A stretch of DNA of 64,000 bases from Streptomyces sp. SA15 (GTDB lineage: Bacteria > Actinomycetota > Actinomycetes > Streptomycetales > Streptomycetaceae), in assembly GCF_002291145.1 (NCBI RefSeq), contig NZ_NTGE01000215.1, forward strand, positions 37,082 through 101,081, given 5' to 3'. How positions within the stretch are numbered: position 1 is the first letter of the stretch; each line of letters begins with the position of its first letter. Shown piece after piece: positions 40,166-49,447 of the stretch. The notes below the pieces were generated by a model. That model saw only the letters and a program-made list of their open reading frames with translations, did not search any database and had not been told where the DNA came from. The translations under genes were made by a program, and so were the position numbers.

Positions 40166-41473
40166 CTACCGCTCGACCGCCTCCGCCGGCTGGGTGCTGG
40201 AGGCCGACGCCGACATGTCGCCGTCGTCCGTCCCGTACGGATCGGCGGCATCGGTCGCTTCCTGTCCCGAGCGGCCGCGCCGGGACGCCGCGCCCCGCGA
40301 CAGCCTGGCGTGTGTGAAACGCAGGGCGCGGACGAGCAGGTGGGCGCGTCCGGCGGCGACGGGACCGAGGACGGCCAGCACGAGGACGTAGCCCGCGATG
40401 AACGGGGCCAGGCGTGCGTCGAGCCCCGCGCTGGTGGCCATGGCGGCGAGGATCAACGCGAACTCGCCGCGGGCCACGAGCGTCGTGGCGATGTCCGCTG
40501 CGGGCTCGGCGCCGTAGTGGTACAGGCGGGCGACGAGCAGGCCCGCGACCACGTTCATCACCAGGGTCACCGCTGCCGCGGCGGCGACCGGTCCGGCGAC
40601 CGACGCGACGACTCCCGGGTCGATGGCGAGCCCGAAGGCGAAGAAGAAGATCGCGGCGAAGGCGTCGCGCAGCGGATGCACCAGCTCGCGGATGCGCGGC
40701 CCGGACGGCGTGCCGGCCAGGATCAGGCCCACCATGAACGCGCCGATGGCGTCGGCGACCCCGAGCACCTCGGAGACACCGGCGACGAGGACCGCCGCGC
40801 CGAGGAAGCTGATGACCAGCAGTTCGTCGTCGCGGACCTGGATGAGTCGGCCGACCCACCGGGTGCCGTACCGGGCCGCGGCGGCCAGCACCAGCAGGAA
40901 GGCGAATGCCTTGCCCGCCTGGAGGAGCACTTCTCCCATGCCCTGGGCACCGCTGAGGACCGGTTGCAGGGCCGCGAGGTACAGCGCGAGGAAGATGTCC
41001 TCCACCACGATCACGCCCAGGATCAGGCGGGTCTCGGGGCGGCCGATACGGCCCAGGTCGATGAGGATCTTGGTGACGATGGCGGACGAGGAGATGCCCA
41101 GGACACCGGCGAGCACCAGCGCCTCCCGCGTCCCCCAGTCCAGCGCGAACCCGAAGCCGAGGCCCGCGCCGACGTTCAGCAGCAGATAGGTCCCGCCCGC
41201 GGTCAGCAGGCGTTTGCCGCCGCTCCTGAGGTCGTCGAGATGGAACTCCAGGCCCAGGTAGAACAGCAACAGCACCAGCCCGAGCGCGGAGAGCATCTCG
41301 AAGTCGTGGGCGTCCTCGACCAGGACCAGGCCCGGCGTGTGCGGGCCGAGCAGGATGCCGGCGAGCATGAACAGCGGGATCGTGGGCAGTCCGATCCTGC
41401 CGCCGAGGCGGGCGAGGAACGCGGCGGCCAGGAAGGCGCCGCCCATGGCGAGCAGGGTGTCAGCATGTCCCAC
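40166..41473 (-). CDS. Cation:proton antiporter (CPA2/KefB type)
   Basis: A 435-residue membrane protein with about 12 helices: LLAMGGAFLAAAFLARLGGR, IPLFMLAGILLGPHTPGLVL, LGLVLLLFYLGLEFHLDDLR, the crossover-helix segment ALVLAGVLGISSSAIVTKIL, and IGAFMVGLILAGTPSG. The C-terminus is a short hydrophilic tail without a TrkA/RCK domain. It probably exchanges Na+ or K+ for H+. The GTG at 41473 has a near-perfect AAGGAGGTGA site. No RCK partner lies beside it. Confidence 0.93.
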   Translation of the reverse strand: MGHADTLLAMGGAFLAAAFLARLGGRIGLPTIPLFMLAGILLGPHTPGLVLVEDAHDFEMLSALGLVLLLFYLGLEFHLDDLRSGGKRLLTAGGTYLLLNVGAGLGFGFALDWGTREALVLAGVLGISSSAIVTKILIDLGRIGRPETRLILGVIVVEDIFLALYLAALQPVLSGAQGMGEVLLQAGKAFAFLLVLAAAARYGTRWVGRLIQVRDDELLVISFLGAAVLVAGVSEVLGVADAIGAFMVGLILAGTPSGPRIRELVHPLRDAFAAIFFFAFGLAIDPGVVASVAGPVAAAAAVTLVMNVVAGLLVARLYHYGAEPAADIATTLVARGEFALILAAMATSAGLDARLAPFIAGYVLVLAVLGPVAAGRAHLLVRALRFTHARLSRGAASRRGRSGQEATDAADPYGTDDGDMSASASSTQPAEAVER

Positions 41474-41717
41474 GGGTCACCTCCTTCGAACGCACGGGGC
41501 GCCGGACGGGCTTCACTTCACGGGGGTGGATACGGGTCCTCCTTCGTCCGAGGTCGTGCCGGGTGCCGTGGATCGTCGGGCGTCCCCGGGGGGCGCGAGA
41601 TCTCGGCCTTCCCGCCACCGTCGCATCCCAGCGACGGGCGTCACCATCGGTGCCGGCACTCATTTCCGGTCCGGGCCGCCGGTCTCCGCCGACGGCCCCC
41701 CACCGCCTCGGCGGACC

Positions 41718-42100
41718 TCAACTCCGGGTGAAGCGGTACGTCTTGCTGTCCGTCAGGACGCAGATGCCCGGCGATACGACGATCATGCGCAGGGTGCCGC
41801 TACGGCGGTCGCAGTCGGTTGACGCCGGGCGTCGGGAAGACCAGCAGCCGGTTCATGGTGCCGTACTCGCCCGCCGGCATCCACTGTCCGCCGGGTGAGA
41901 CGGCGACCCAGGAGTTGTTCAGTGCCTCGCCGGGGCTCAGCGTGTGGACGTACTCCGACCAGTTCCCGCCCGGCGACAGCAGGGCGGCGGTGAGGGAGGC
42001 GAGGGCGGCGAGGACGGTACGGCGACGCTGCCGGGCACGCAGGGGCAGGGAGGCGACTCCTCGGTGGGGGGTGGGCGTGGTCGGCGCACAGTCCGGCCCG
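41718..42100 (-). pseudogene. Frameshifted small secreted-protein gene
   Basis: The minus strand carries RARQRRRTVLAALASLTAAL (signal-peptide-like), GNWSEYVHTLSPGEALNNSW and QWMPAGEYGTMNRLLVFPTP in one frame, which closes at 41800. A second frame then reads RSGTLRMIVVSPGICVLTDS and KTYRFTRS before a stop at 41718. Both parts look like one small secreted protein broken near 41815. The start is also unclear: the ATG near 42112 is in yet another frame, with a C run in between. I know of similar secreted Streptomyces proteins but no function. Confidence 0.45.
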
Positions 42101-42312
42101 AGCGAGTAGCCATGTGCAGACCAATAAGAGGGGACGTCGGCCGTCGGCTCGGCTACGGTCTCGGTGTGGCTTCGCCGGACGGCCGCCGCCGTATTGAGGG
42201 ATGGTGGTAAAAGCCGACGGCGGCGTCGCGGTGACGGTTGAGCGCGGTAGAACAAGGGGAGTCGGCACGGGGGAACGGCGTGCCGCGAGGATGGGCGAAG
42301 GCGGTGCGTGGC

Positions 42313-44409
42313 ATGAGAGCAGCCGGGATTCCCGGGCCCGAGGGCGAGGAGCCGGTGCGCGGGCCGGTGCGGCCCAGCGGGCTGCTCGATGTGCTCGGCG
42401 TGGCCTCGGTGGTCCTGGACACCGAGGGCCGCGTCGTGCTGTGGAGCCCGCAGGCGGAGGAGCTGTTCGGCTACACGGCGCAGGAGGCGCTCGGGCAGTA
42501 CGCCGCCCGGATCATGGTCCACGAGCAGCACCTCGATCTGGTGGTCAAGCTGTTCGCCGACGTCATGGACACCGGCGAGGGCTGGGCCGGGGCCTTTCCC
42601 ATCCGGCGCAAGGACGGCAGCACACGGCTCGTGGAGTTCCGCAACATGCGGCTGCTGGACGACCAGGGCGACGTCTACGCCCTGGGCCTCGCCGCGGACC
42701 AGTCGACCGTACGGCGGCTGGAGCGGGACGTGGCGCTGTCGACCCGGATCGTCGACCAGTCCCCGATCGGGCTGGCGGTGCTGGACACCGATCTGCGGTA
42801 CGTCTCGGTCAACCCGGCGCTGGAGCGGCTCAACGGCATACCGGCCGAGGACCACCTCGGCCGGACCGTCCGCGAGATCCTGCCGCACATCGACGCCGAA
42901 GCCGTCGAGTCGGCGGCACGTCAGGTGCTGGAGACCGGCCGGGCGGTCGTCGACCGGCGGACCGTCGGCCGTACACCGGCCGATCCGGGCGAGGAACACG
43001 CCTGGTCGGTCTCGCTCTACCGGCTGGAGGACTCGCTCGGCACCGCGCTGGGCGTGGCCGTCTCGGTGGAGGACGTCACCGAGCAGCACCTGGCAGCCGT
43101 CGAGGCGGAAGCCGCGCGGCGGCGCCTGGCCCTGGTCGCCGACGCCTCCACCCGCATCGGCACGACCCTGGACCTGGACCGCACCGCCCGCGAGCTGGCC
43201 GAGGTGGCCGTGCCCGACCTCGCCGACGTCGCGGCCGTGGACCTGCTGGAGGCGGTGGTACAGGGCAGGCCCAGCACCCTCGGCCCCGCCGAGCCCGCGG
43301 TGTTCCGCGCGCTGGCCGTCGAGGCGGACCGCGCCCCGGACGCCCTGAGCGCGGCCGACCCGCCCGGGCAGGTCGCCCGGTACGCCTCCGACCGCCTGGT
43401 CACCGAGTGCGTCCGCACGGGCCGCCCCGTCCTGGTGGAGCGGGTCGAGAGCAAGGACCTGCCCCGCATCGCGCGTTCCGAGGAAGCGGCCGAGCTGCTG
43501 GCCCGGGCGGGCGTGCACTCCTATCTGGCCGTACCGCTGATCGCGCGCGGCGAGGTGCTCGGCGCCATGGACCTCAAACGCGCCCGCAATCCGCTGCCGT
43601 TCGGCGAGGACGACCTGCTGCTGGCGCGTGAACTGGCGTCCCGCGCTGCCGTGCAGATCGACAACGCCCGCTGGTACCAGAACGCCCGCGACACCGCCCT
43701 CACCCTGCAGCGCAGCCTGCTGCCCAGCCATCCGCCCGTGACCGGCGGACTGGAGGTCGCCTCCCGCTACCAGCCCGCGGGCGCCACCGCGGAGGTCGGC
43801 GGCGACTGGTTCGACGTGATCCCGCTGGGGGGCGGCAAGACCGCGCTCGTCGTGGGTGACGTGATGGGCAGCGGCATCACCGCCGCCGCGACCATGGGCC
43901 GGCTGCGTACCGCGACGACCACCCTCGCCTCCCTCGAACTCGACCCCGCCCGGCTCCTGGAACACCTCGACAAGATCACCGAGGGCCTGGACCACTCCAT
44001 CGCCACCTGTGTGTACGCCGTCCACGACCCCGCGCTGCGACAGTGCAGGATCGCGAACGCGGGGCACCTGCCGCCGGCCCGGCTGCGCGCCGGGCGTCCC
44101 CCGGAGCTGCTCGACCTGCCCACCGGCGTGCCGCTGGGCGTGGGCGGCATCGCCTTCTCCACCACCACCGTCGATCTCGCCCCCGGCGACCGGCTGGTGT
44201 TCTACACCGACGGCCTCGTCGAGACCCGGCAGCATCCCCTCGACGAACGCCTCGACGCCCTCCTGACCCTCCTCGACGGCCCCGACCTCCCCCTGGAGGA
44301 GGTCTGCGACCTCCTGCTGCGCACCCTGCACCAGCCGGACAACTCCGACGACGTGGCGCTGCTCATCGCGCGGGTGCGGACGTCGGACGAGGACCCCAGC
44401 GGCGTGTGA
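42313..44409 (+). CDS. PAS-PAS-GAF-SpoIIE protein phosphatase
   Basis: A 698-residue cytoplasmic sensor phosphatase. Two PAS domains lie at about residues 25-135 (LDVLGVASVVLDTEGRVVLW, SPQAEELFGY) and 150-260 (DQSPIGLAVLDTDLRYVSVN). A GAF domain covers 280-440 (SYLAVPLIARGEVLGAMDLK). A SpoIIE/PP2C domain covers 460-690 (EVGGDWFDVIPLGGGKTALV, VVGDVMGSGITAAATMGRL, DRLVFYTDGLVETRQ, DDVALLIARV) with the metal-binding aspartates. These phosphatases dephosphorylate anti-anti-sigma factors in response to signals. I chose the ATG at 42313; the frame is open further upstream. A related protein with an added kinase-like domain lies at 61998. Confidence 0.9.
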   Translation: MRAAGIPGPEGEEPVRGPVRPSGLLDVLGVASVVLDTEGRVVLWSPQAEELFGYTAQEALGQYAARIMVHEQHLDLVVKLFADVMDTGEGWAGAFPIRRKDGSTRLVEFRNMRLLDDQGDVYALGLAADQSTVRRLERDVALSTRIVDQSPIGLAVLDTDLRYVSVNPALERLNGIPAEDHLGRTVREILPHIDAEAVESAARQVLETGRAVVDRRTVGRTPADPGEEHAWSVSLYRLEDSLGTALGVAVSVEDVTEQHLAAVEAEAARRRLALVADASTRIGTTLDLDRTARELAEVAVPDLADVAAVDLLEAVVQGRPSTLGPAEPAVFRALAVEADRAPDALSAADPPGQVARYASDRLVTECVRTGRPVLVERVESKDLPRIARSEEAAELLARAGVHSYLAVPLIARGEVLGAMDLKRARNPLPFGEDDLLLARELASRAAVQIDNARWYQNARDTALTLQRSLLPSHPPVTGGLEVASRYQPAGATAEVGGDWFDVIPLGGGKTALVVGDVMGSGITAAATMGRLRTATTTLASLELDPARLLEHLDKITEGLDHSIATCVYAVHDPALRQCRIANAGHLPPARLRAGRPPELLDLPTGVPLGVGGIAFSTTTVDLAPGDRLVFYTDGLVETRQHPLDERLDALLTLLDGPDLPLEEVCDLLLRTLHQPDNSDDVALLIARVRTSDEDPSGV

Positions 44410-44532
44410 CACCCGTGCCGGGAGCGTGATTCTCACAGGAACCGATTACCTGTTCCTTACCGGCCGCGTCCCACAATCACAGCAGGACTTGGCGGCGCGG
44501 ACGCCGGGTGCCGTGGCCGAGGGGAGCGAGTC

Positions 44533-45276
44533 GTGACGCACGATCCGGAGCAGGGACACACCGCCGGCGGCGAGCCGCCCGACCGGCACGCCGAGACGGG
44601 CGCGGACTGGGAGGTGCTCGCGGGTCCCGGCGGAGCGGAACCGGAGCGTACGACGGGCGCGGCCCTGCACGGGCTGTGGCAGCGGCGGTCCGCCCGGGCC
44701 CGCACGGTCATCGCTGCGACCGCGGTCGCCGTGCTGGCCCTCGGCGGCACGGTCGCCTACGCCGCCACCTCGGGGAATTCGGGCACCTCGGGTGACGAGG
44801 CCCTGCCCGCGGCCTCCGGCTCCGCGTCACCGTCACCGGACGGCCCCGAACGGCACGGCCGCGGGCCGTGGTTCCTCGGCGGTGACGCGGTGCACGGCGA
44901 GTCGACCGTGAAGGACCGTGAGACCGGCGACTGGCTCGTCCGGGTCTGGCAGCGGGGCACCGTGGAGAAGGTGGACGGCGACCAGATCACGGTCAAGAGC
45001 GAGGACGGGGCAACGTGGGCGTGGACCGTGGACTCGGACACCAAGGCCTTCCCCGACGACACGTCGGCGGCCGACGCCCTCAAGGAGGGCGAGACGGCCT
45101 ACCTCGTCGGTACCCGCTCCGACGACGGCACCAGGACCGCCATGCGTGTCCTCTCGGGCACCTGGGAGGACAGGAAGGGCTCCGACGACTGGCGCGGCAA
45201 GTTCCCCGGCCATCCCGGTCACGGCTTCCGGGGCGGGCAGAAGCCGAGCCCTTCGGGCAGTGGCGCGGCGGCCTGA
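44533..45276 (+). CDS. Membrane-anchored protein with a DUF5666-like beta domain
   Basis: A 247-residue protein: acidic disordered N-terminus, one membrane helix (ARTVIAATAVAVLALGGTVA, residues 57-78), a Ser/Pro linker, then an extracellular beta domain (GTVEKVDGDQITVKSEDGAT, WAWTVDSDTKAFPDDTSAAD, ETAYLVGTRSDDGTRTAMRV) of the DUF5666/OB-like kind. It ends in a Gly/His-rich tail. The GTG at 44533 follows a GGGGAG site. It converges with the MFS gene through a shared hairpin. Function unknown. Confidence 0.8.
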   Translation: MTHDPEQGHTAGGEPPDRHAETGADWEVLAGPGGAEPERTTGAALHGLWQRRSARARTVIAATAVAVLALGGTVAYAATSGNSGTSGDEALPAASGSASPSPDGPERHGRGPWFLGGDAVHGESTVKDRETGDWLVRVWQRGTVEKVDGDQITVKSEDGATWAWTVDSDTKAFPDDTSAADALKEGETAYLVGTRSDDGTRTAMRVLSGTWEDRKGSDDWRGKFPGHPGHGFRGGQKPSPSGSGAAA

Positions 45277-45295
45277 CGTCGGGCTCGGTCAGGCC
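45270..45295. terminator. Bidirectional hairpin built from two stop codons
   Basis: GGCCTGA (45270-45276) and TCAGGCC (45289-45295) pair over seven bases around a 12-base loop. Each arm contains the stop codon of one of the two converging genes, making a compact two-way terminator. Confidence 0.6.
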
Positions 45296-46536
45296 GAGGT
45301 GCCCACTGAGCCCCGCTCGTCCTGCCGGGCCCGCTCGTGCCGTGGGAGCAGCAGCGGCGTCGCGAGCATCAGCAGGCCGGCCAGGGCGATCGCGGTGCGG
45401 GTTCCGGTGAGAGCGGCCAGCAGTCCCCACAGGGCGGTCAGGGCCGCGGTGGTGAGTTTGCCGGTGACCGACCACGCGGACAGGGTGCGGGCCACGCGGT
45501 CGGTCGCGGTGTGTTCGAGCCGGTAGGTGGCGAGCACCGGGTTGTACACGCCCACGCACATGATCAGCCCGAACTCCACGGCCATGACGAGCACGAGCCC
45601 GGCGGCCCCGGGCCCGACGAAGGCCAGTCCGAGCGACCAGCACGCGCGCAGTGCCCCGGCGGTGAGCAGCACCCGGTGCTGCCCGTACCGTGCGACCAGG
45701 CGCCGGGCGAGGCGCGAGCCGATCAGGCCGCCCACGCAGGGGACCGCGAAGGCGAGGCCGTACTGCCAGGCGGCGAAGCCCAGGTGGCCGAGCATGAGGA
45801 CGGCGAGCAGCGGCGAGGTCGCCATGATCAGGCCGTTGACCAGGACCGTGTTGAGGAACAGAGGGCGCAGGACGGGGCTCGTCAGGATGTACCGCCATCC
45901 TTCGAGCAGGGCGCCGGCGCGGAAGCCTTGCGGTGGGTCGGTGCGCACGGGCCGCGGCTCCTTGCCGCCGATCGCGCGGATCCCCACGGCCGACAGCAGG
46001 TAGCTGACGGCGTCGGCCACCACGGTCGTCACCGGGCCGAACAGCCCGATCGCGGCCCCGCCGACGGGCGGTCCGAGCACGGTGGCGGTCCATGTCGTGG
46101 CCTCCAGGCGGCCGTTCGCGACGAGCAGGTCCTCCCGCGGCACGAGCGCCTTGAGACAGGCACCGGAGGCCGCGATGAAGGTGATGTCGGCCGCCGCGAC
46201 GACCACCGACACGATCAGGAGCTGGGCCAAGGTGAGCCCGCCGAGTGCGAACGCGGCGGGGACGCTCAGCAGGGCCGCGCACCGGATCAGGTCCATCGCG
46301 ACCATCACCGGCCGCTTGCGGCGGAACTCCACCCACGGTCCGAGCGGCACCGCCACCGCCGCCCCCACCGCGAGCCCCGCGGCCGCCAGCGCCGCCACCT
46401 CGCTCGGCCCGGCGTGCAGAACGAGCACCGCGATCAGGGGGAACGCGTCGAACGCGAGCCGCGTACCGAACGTGCTGACCCCGTACGCCGCCCACAGCAG
46501 ACCGAATGGCCGCCCCAGCGACCGCCTCACCGACAC
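45289..46536 (-). CDS. MFS transporter
   Basis: A 415-residue membrane protein with 12 predicted helices: LLWAAYGVSTFGTRLAFDAF, LAVGAAVAVPLGPWVEFRRK (loop 2-3 motif) and RPVMVAMDLIRCAALLSVPA, a central loop near residue 200 (GGKEPRPVRTDPPQGF), and ATSPLLAVLMLGHLGFAAWQ in the second half. It is the enterobactin-exporter/tetracycline-type drug efflux kind. The GTG at 46536, with GAGGGG upstream, is preferred to one at 46548. It is divergent from a LysR gene, its probable regulator, across 142 bp. Confidence 0.9.
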   Translation of the reverse strand: MSVRRSLGRPFGLLWAAYGVSTFGTRLAFDAFPLIAVLVLHAGPSEVAALAAAGLAVGAAVAVPLGPWVEFRRKRPVMVAMDLIRCAALLSVPAAFALGGLTLAQLLIVSVVVAAADITFIAASGACLKALVPREDLLVANGRLEATTWTATVLGPPVGGAAIGLFGPVTTVVADAVSYLLSAVGIRAIGGKEPRPVRTDPPQGFRAGALLEGWRYILTSPVLRPLFLNTVLVNGLIMATSPLLAVLMLGHLGFAAWQYGLAFAVPCVGGLIGSRLARRLVARYGQHRVLLTAGALRACWSLGLAFVGPGAAGLVLVMAVEFGLIMCVGVYNPVLATYRLEHTATDRVARTLSAWSVTGKLTTAALTALWGLLAALTGTRTAIALAGLLMLATPLLLPRHERARQDERGSVGTSA

Positions 46537-46642
46537 GCCCCGCCCCACCCCTCACCGCCACCCTCGAACAACCTGCCGTTGACCAGCGCCATCAAAGCGG
46601 GAAGCGGGTCGGCCGATCAAACAACCGCCGCGTCGGACAGCC

Positions 46643-46657
46643 ACAACCGAACGTTGT
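46643..46657. promoter_or_regulatory. Candidate LysR operator
   Basis: ACAAC-CGAAC-GTTGT is a perfect five-base-arm inverted repeat of 15 bases, 21 bases upstream of the lysR start, within the lysR/MFS divergent promoter region. Its size fits a LysR recognition half-site pair. Confidence 0.5.
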
Positions 46658-46678
46658 ACGTCCCCTAGGCTGACCGGC

Positions 46679-47599
46679 GTGGATCTCGATGCCGTACGCA
46701 CCTTCGTCGCCGCCGCGGACGCGGGCAGGTTCCAGGAAGCCGCCGCCACCCTCTCGATCACCCAGCAGGCCGTCTCCAAGCGTGTCGCCGCCCTGGAGAA
46801 GGACCTCGGGGTACGGCTGTTCACCCGCACCGCGCGCGGAGCGCGGCTCACCATCGACGGGCAGGCGTTCCTGCCCCACGCGCGTGAACTCCTGCGGTCC
46901 GAGGAACGGGCGGCGGCCTCCGTACGGCCCGGGCGGCGTGCCCTGCGGGTCGATGTGATCGGCCGACGGCTCGCCCCGGCGGCACTGCTGGGCGACTTCC
47001 ACCGCACGCACCCCGGAACCGAACTCGACGTCGTGACCCTCTTCGACGCCGACGCGGCCCTCACGGCCGTCCGGTCCGGCACGATCGACGCGTCCTTCCG
47101 GGCCGTCACCGTCCCCGCGCGGCAGCTGCCCGACGGCATCGTGACGGACCGGGTCTACGACGAGCCCCTACAGCTGGTCACCGGGCCGGCGCACGCCTTC
47201 GCCGACGCACGTACCCTGCGGCCCGAGCAGTTGGCCGGGCACCGGATCTGGATGCCGGGCCTGGTCGCCGGTACCGAGTGGGCCGTCTTCTACGACGACC
47301 TCGCCGCCGAGTTCGGGCTCACCATCGAGGCGACCGGTCCGGACTTCGGCACCGAGCCGCTCCTGGACACGATCGCCGACTCCCCGACACTGGCGACCTT
47401 CGTCGGCGAACGGACCCGCCTCGTCTGGCCCGCCGACGAGGACCTGCGGCGTATCCCCGTACAGGACCCGACACCGGTGTACCCGCACTCACTCATCTGG
47501 CGGGACGACAATCCGCATCCCGCGCTCACCGCACTCCGGGTGCATCTCGGGTCCGCCCGACCCGCCCCGGGGTCGTGGATGCCGAAGTGGGCGCGGTAG
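46679..47599 (+). CDS. LysR-family transcriptional regulator
   Basis: A 306-residue regulator. The winged helix-turn-helix covers residues 1-60 (LDAVRTFVAAADAGRFQEAA, ATLSITQQAVSKRVAALEKD). The effector-binding domain covers 85-290 (VDVIGRRLAPAALLGDFHRT, DGIVTDRVYDEPLQLVTGPA). The GTG at 46679 is the only sensible start and has no clear ribosome site, so it may be leaderless. It is divergent from the MFS gene. Its 3' end overlaps the second LysR gene on the opposite strand by 111 bp. Confidence 0.92.
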   Translation: MDLDAVRTFVAAADAGRFQEAAATLSITQQAVSKRVAALEKDLGVRLFTRTARGARLTIDGQAFLPHARELLRSEERAAASVRPGRRALRVDVIGRRLAPAALLGDFHRTHPGTELDVVTLFDADAALTAVRSGTIDASFRAVTVPARQLPDGIVTDRVYDEPLQLVTGPAHAFADARTLRPEQLAGHRIWMPGLVAGTEWAVFYDDLAAEFGLTIEATGPDFGTEPLLDTIADSPTLATFVGERTRLVWPADEDLRRIPVQDPTPVYPHSLIWRDDNPHPALTALRVHLGSARPAPGSWMPKWAR

Positions 47600-48505
47600 T
47601 TCCTCGGTGGGGGCGGCCGGCTCGGACAGGGCGGCCTGGCGCAGGTGCCCGGCAAGCGCGGCGGCGGACGCGGGCCGTTCCTTGACGCCCCAGGCCAGCA
47701 GAAGCCGGCGGCGCGCCCAGGCGTCCCGCAGTTCGCACACGTCGAGTGGCCGGCTCGGGTCGAGGGCGCGGCGCGGTACGACCGCGAGGCCGACACCGGC
47801 GGCCGCGAGGGCGACCAGGACGTTGAGGTCGGCGACCGTGGTGCGGTACCGCGCCACCGGGGCGTGGGGACCGAGGTGCCGCTCGATCCAGCGGCGCAGC
47901 GAGGAGTCGGCGTCGAGCCCGACGAGCGGGTGCTCGGCGGCCTCGCTGTAGGTCACCGCGGTCCGGTCGGCGAGAATCCCGCCTCGCTGACCGACCACGA
48001 CGAGGGAGTCGTCGCCGAGGACCTCCATGTCGAGGCCGCAGTCGCGGGCCTCGTCGTCGACGACGACTCCGAGGTCCGCCTCGCCGTCGGCGAGCGTCCG
48101 CACGGTGTGCGGGGTACGGCTCTCGCGGACCGTGACGTCGACGTCCGGGTGCGCGCGGAGGAACGAGACCAGGGCCTGCGGCACGAGCCGGTGCATCGCG
48201 GAGCCGCCGCTCAGTAGGGTCAGCGGTGCGGTCGGGGACCGGGTGTAGCCGGCGACGGCACTGTCGAGCCGGGCCGTGCGGTCGAGGACCTCGCGGGCGT
48301 GCCGGGCCAGTGTCGTGCCCGCGGGGGTGGGCCGTACGCCCCGCCGGCCGCGGATCAGCAGGGTCACACCGGCGTGGTGCTCCAGTGCCCGCACCCGCGC
48401 GCTGGCCGAGGGCAGGCTCAGGTGCCTGCGTCGGGCGCCCGCGGTGATCGATCCCTCTGCCACGACGGCGAGGAAGAGCCGCAGATCGTCCAGGTCGTAG
48501 CGCAC
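47489..48505 (-). CDS. LysR-family transcriptional regulator with an extended tail
   Basis: A 338-residue protein. The HTH is YDLDDLRLFLAVVAEGSITA, RRHLSLPSASARVRALEHHA. The effector domain (LTLLSGGSAMHRLVPQALVS, DVDVTVRESRTPHTVRTLAD) ends near residue 290. The last 40-50 residues (PRPRGGSGGPEMHPECGERG and onward) are Arg/Gly/Pro-rich and lie antisense to the end of the neighbouring LysR gene, so the natural stop may have been lost. The GTG at 48505 gives the usual N-terminus. It is divergent from a TauE/SafE exporter gene, its likely target, across 84 bp. Confidence 0.9.
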   Translation of the reverse strand: MRYDLDDLRLFLAVVAEGSITAGARRRHLSLPSASARVRALEHHAGVTLLIRGRRGVRPTPAGTTLARHAREVLDRTARLDSAVAGYTRSPTAPLTLLSGGSAMHRLVPQALVSFLRAHPDVDVTVRESRTPHTVRTLADGEADLGVVVDDEARDCGLDMEVLGDDSLVVVGQRGGILADRTAVTYSEAAEHPLVGLDADSSLRRWIERHLGPHAPVARYRTTVADLNVLVALAAAGVGLAVVPRRALDPSRPLDVCELRDAWARRRLLLAWGVKERPASAAALAGHLRQAALSEPAAPTEELPRPLRHPRPRGGSGGPEMHPECGERGMRIVVPPDE

Positions 48506-48589
48506 CCTCGTGAGCCTATGGCACAGCCTTGGGCTGGGTGCGTCGATGCCGCATTGTGAGCCCACCGGTCACGGGGCGATGCTCGGCGG

Positions 48590-49351
48590 GTGTCCGAGAC
48601 GCTGCTCGTCCTGCTGGCCGGTGTCGCCGCCGGCGCGCTGAACGCGGTCGGGGGTGGCGGCACGTTCGTCGCGCTGCCCGCGCTGGTCGCGGTCGGCCAG
48701 TCCCCGGTGACGGCGAACGCGTCGTCGACCATCGCCCTCGTCCCCGGCTCGGTGGTCGGCGCCTGGGTCTACCGTCGCGAACTCGCCCCGGTCGGCACCA
48801 CTTCCACGACGGCGCTGACCACGGCGAGTGTCATCGGGGGCGGCATGGGCGCCGGCCTGCTGCTGGCGCTGCCGTCGGAGGCGTTCGACGCGGCGGTGCC
48901 GTGGCTGCTGGCGTTCGCCACGGTGCTGCTGGCGTTCGGGCGCCGCGTCTCCGGTGCGCTGAGCAGCGCGCTGGACCGCCCGCTCGGGATGGGTTCCAGG
49001 ACCGTACTGGCCGGCCAGTTCCTGCTCTCCGTGTACGGCGGATACTTCGGCGGTGCCGTAGGCATCATGATGCTGGCCCTGTGGAGCATCGGCCTCGGTC
49101 TCGACGCCGCGGCCGGCAATCCGATGCGGGTCGCCCAGGTCGCGGCCGTCTATCTCAGCGCGACCGCGCTGTTCCTCGTCGCCTCCGACGCCCTCAGCTC
49201 TCCGCTGGTGCTCACCACGATGCTGGCCGGCGCGGTGGCCGGCGGCTTCGGCGGCGCCCACCTCGCCCGCCGCCTCCCGGCCCGGCTGCTGCGCGGCGCC
49301 GTCCTGACGACCGCCGTGACCATGACGGTCCTGTACTTCCTTCGCGGGTGA
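48590..49351 (+). CDS. TauE/SafE-family anion exporter
   Basis: A 253-residue membrane protein with about eight helices and the family repeat blocks VLLAGVAAGALNAVGGGGTF, VTANASSTIALVPGSVVGAW and SVYGGYFGGAVGIMMLALWS. Members export sulfite, sulfoacetate or related organosulfur anions. The GTG at 48590 is chosen as the first start of the frame. It is divergent from a LysR gene, a common arrangement for this family. Confidence 0.92.
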   Translation: MSETLLVLLAGVAAGALNAVGGGGTFVALPALVAVGQSPVTANASSTIALVPGSVVGAWVYRRELAPVGTTSTTALTTASVIGGGMGAGLLLALPSEAFDAAVPWLLAFATVLLAFGRRVSGALSSALDRPLGMGSRTVLAGQFLLSVYGGYFGGAVGIMMLALWSIGLGLDAAAGNPMRVAQVAAVYLSATALFLVASDALSSPLVLTTMLAGAVAGGFGGAHLARRLPARLLRGAVLTTAVTMTVLYFLRG

Positions 49352-49447
49352 CTCGGCAGGGGCGCGGGGTGTTTCAGTCGGCCGGTCGGCGGTAGCCGGT
49401 GAGGGCTGCGGCTGTACCGACGAAGGCGAGGAAAGGGTAGGGCAGCG

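Noticed and set aside
41800..44436. 878-residue minus-strand frame antisense to the PAS-GAF-SpoIIE gene
   Set aside because: The plus-strand gene has clear domains and catalytic residues. Only the last 100 residues of the antisense frame look protein-like, and those are annotated as the secreted-protein relic.
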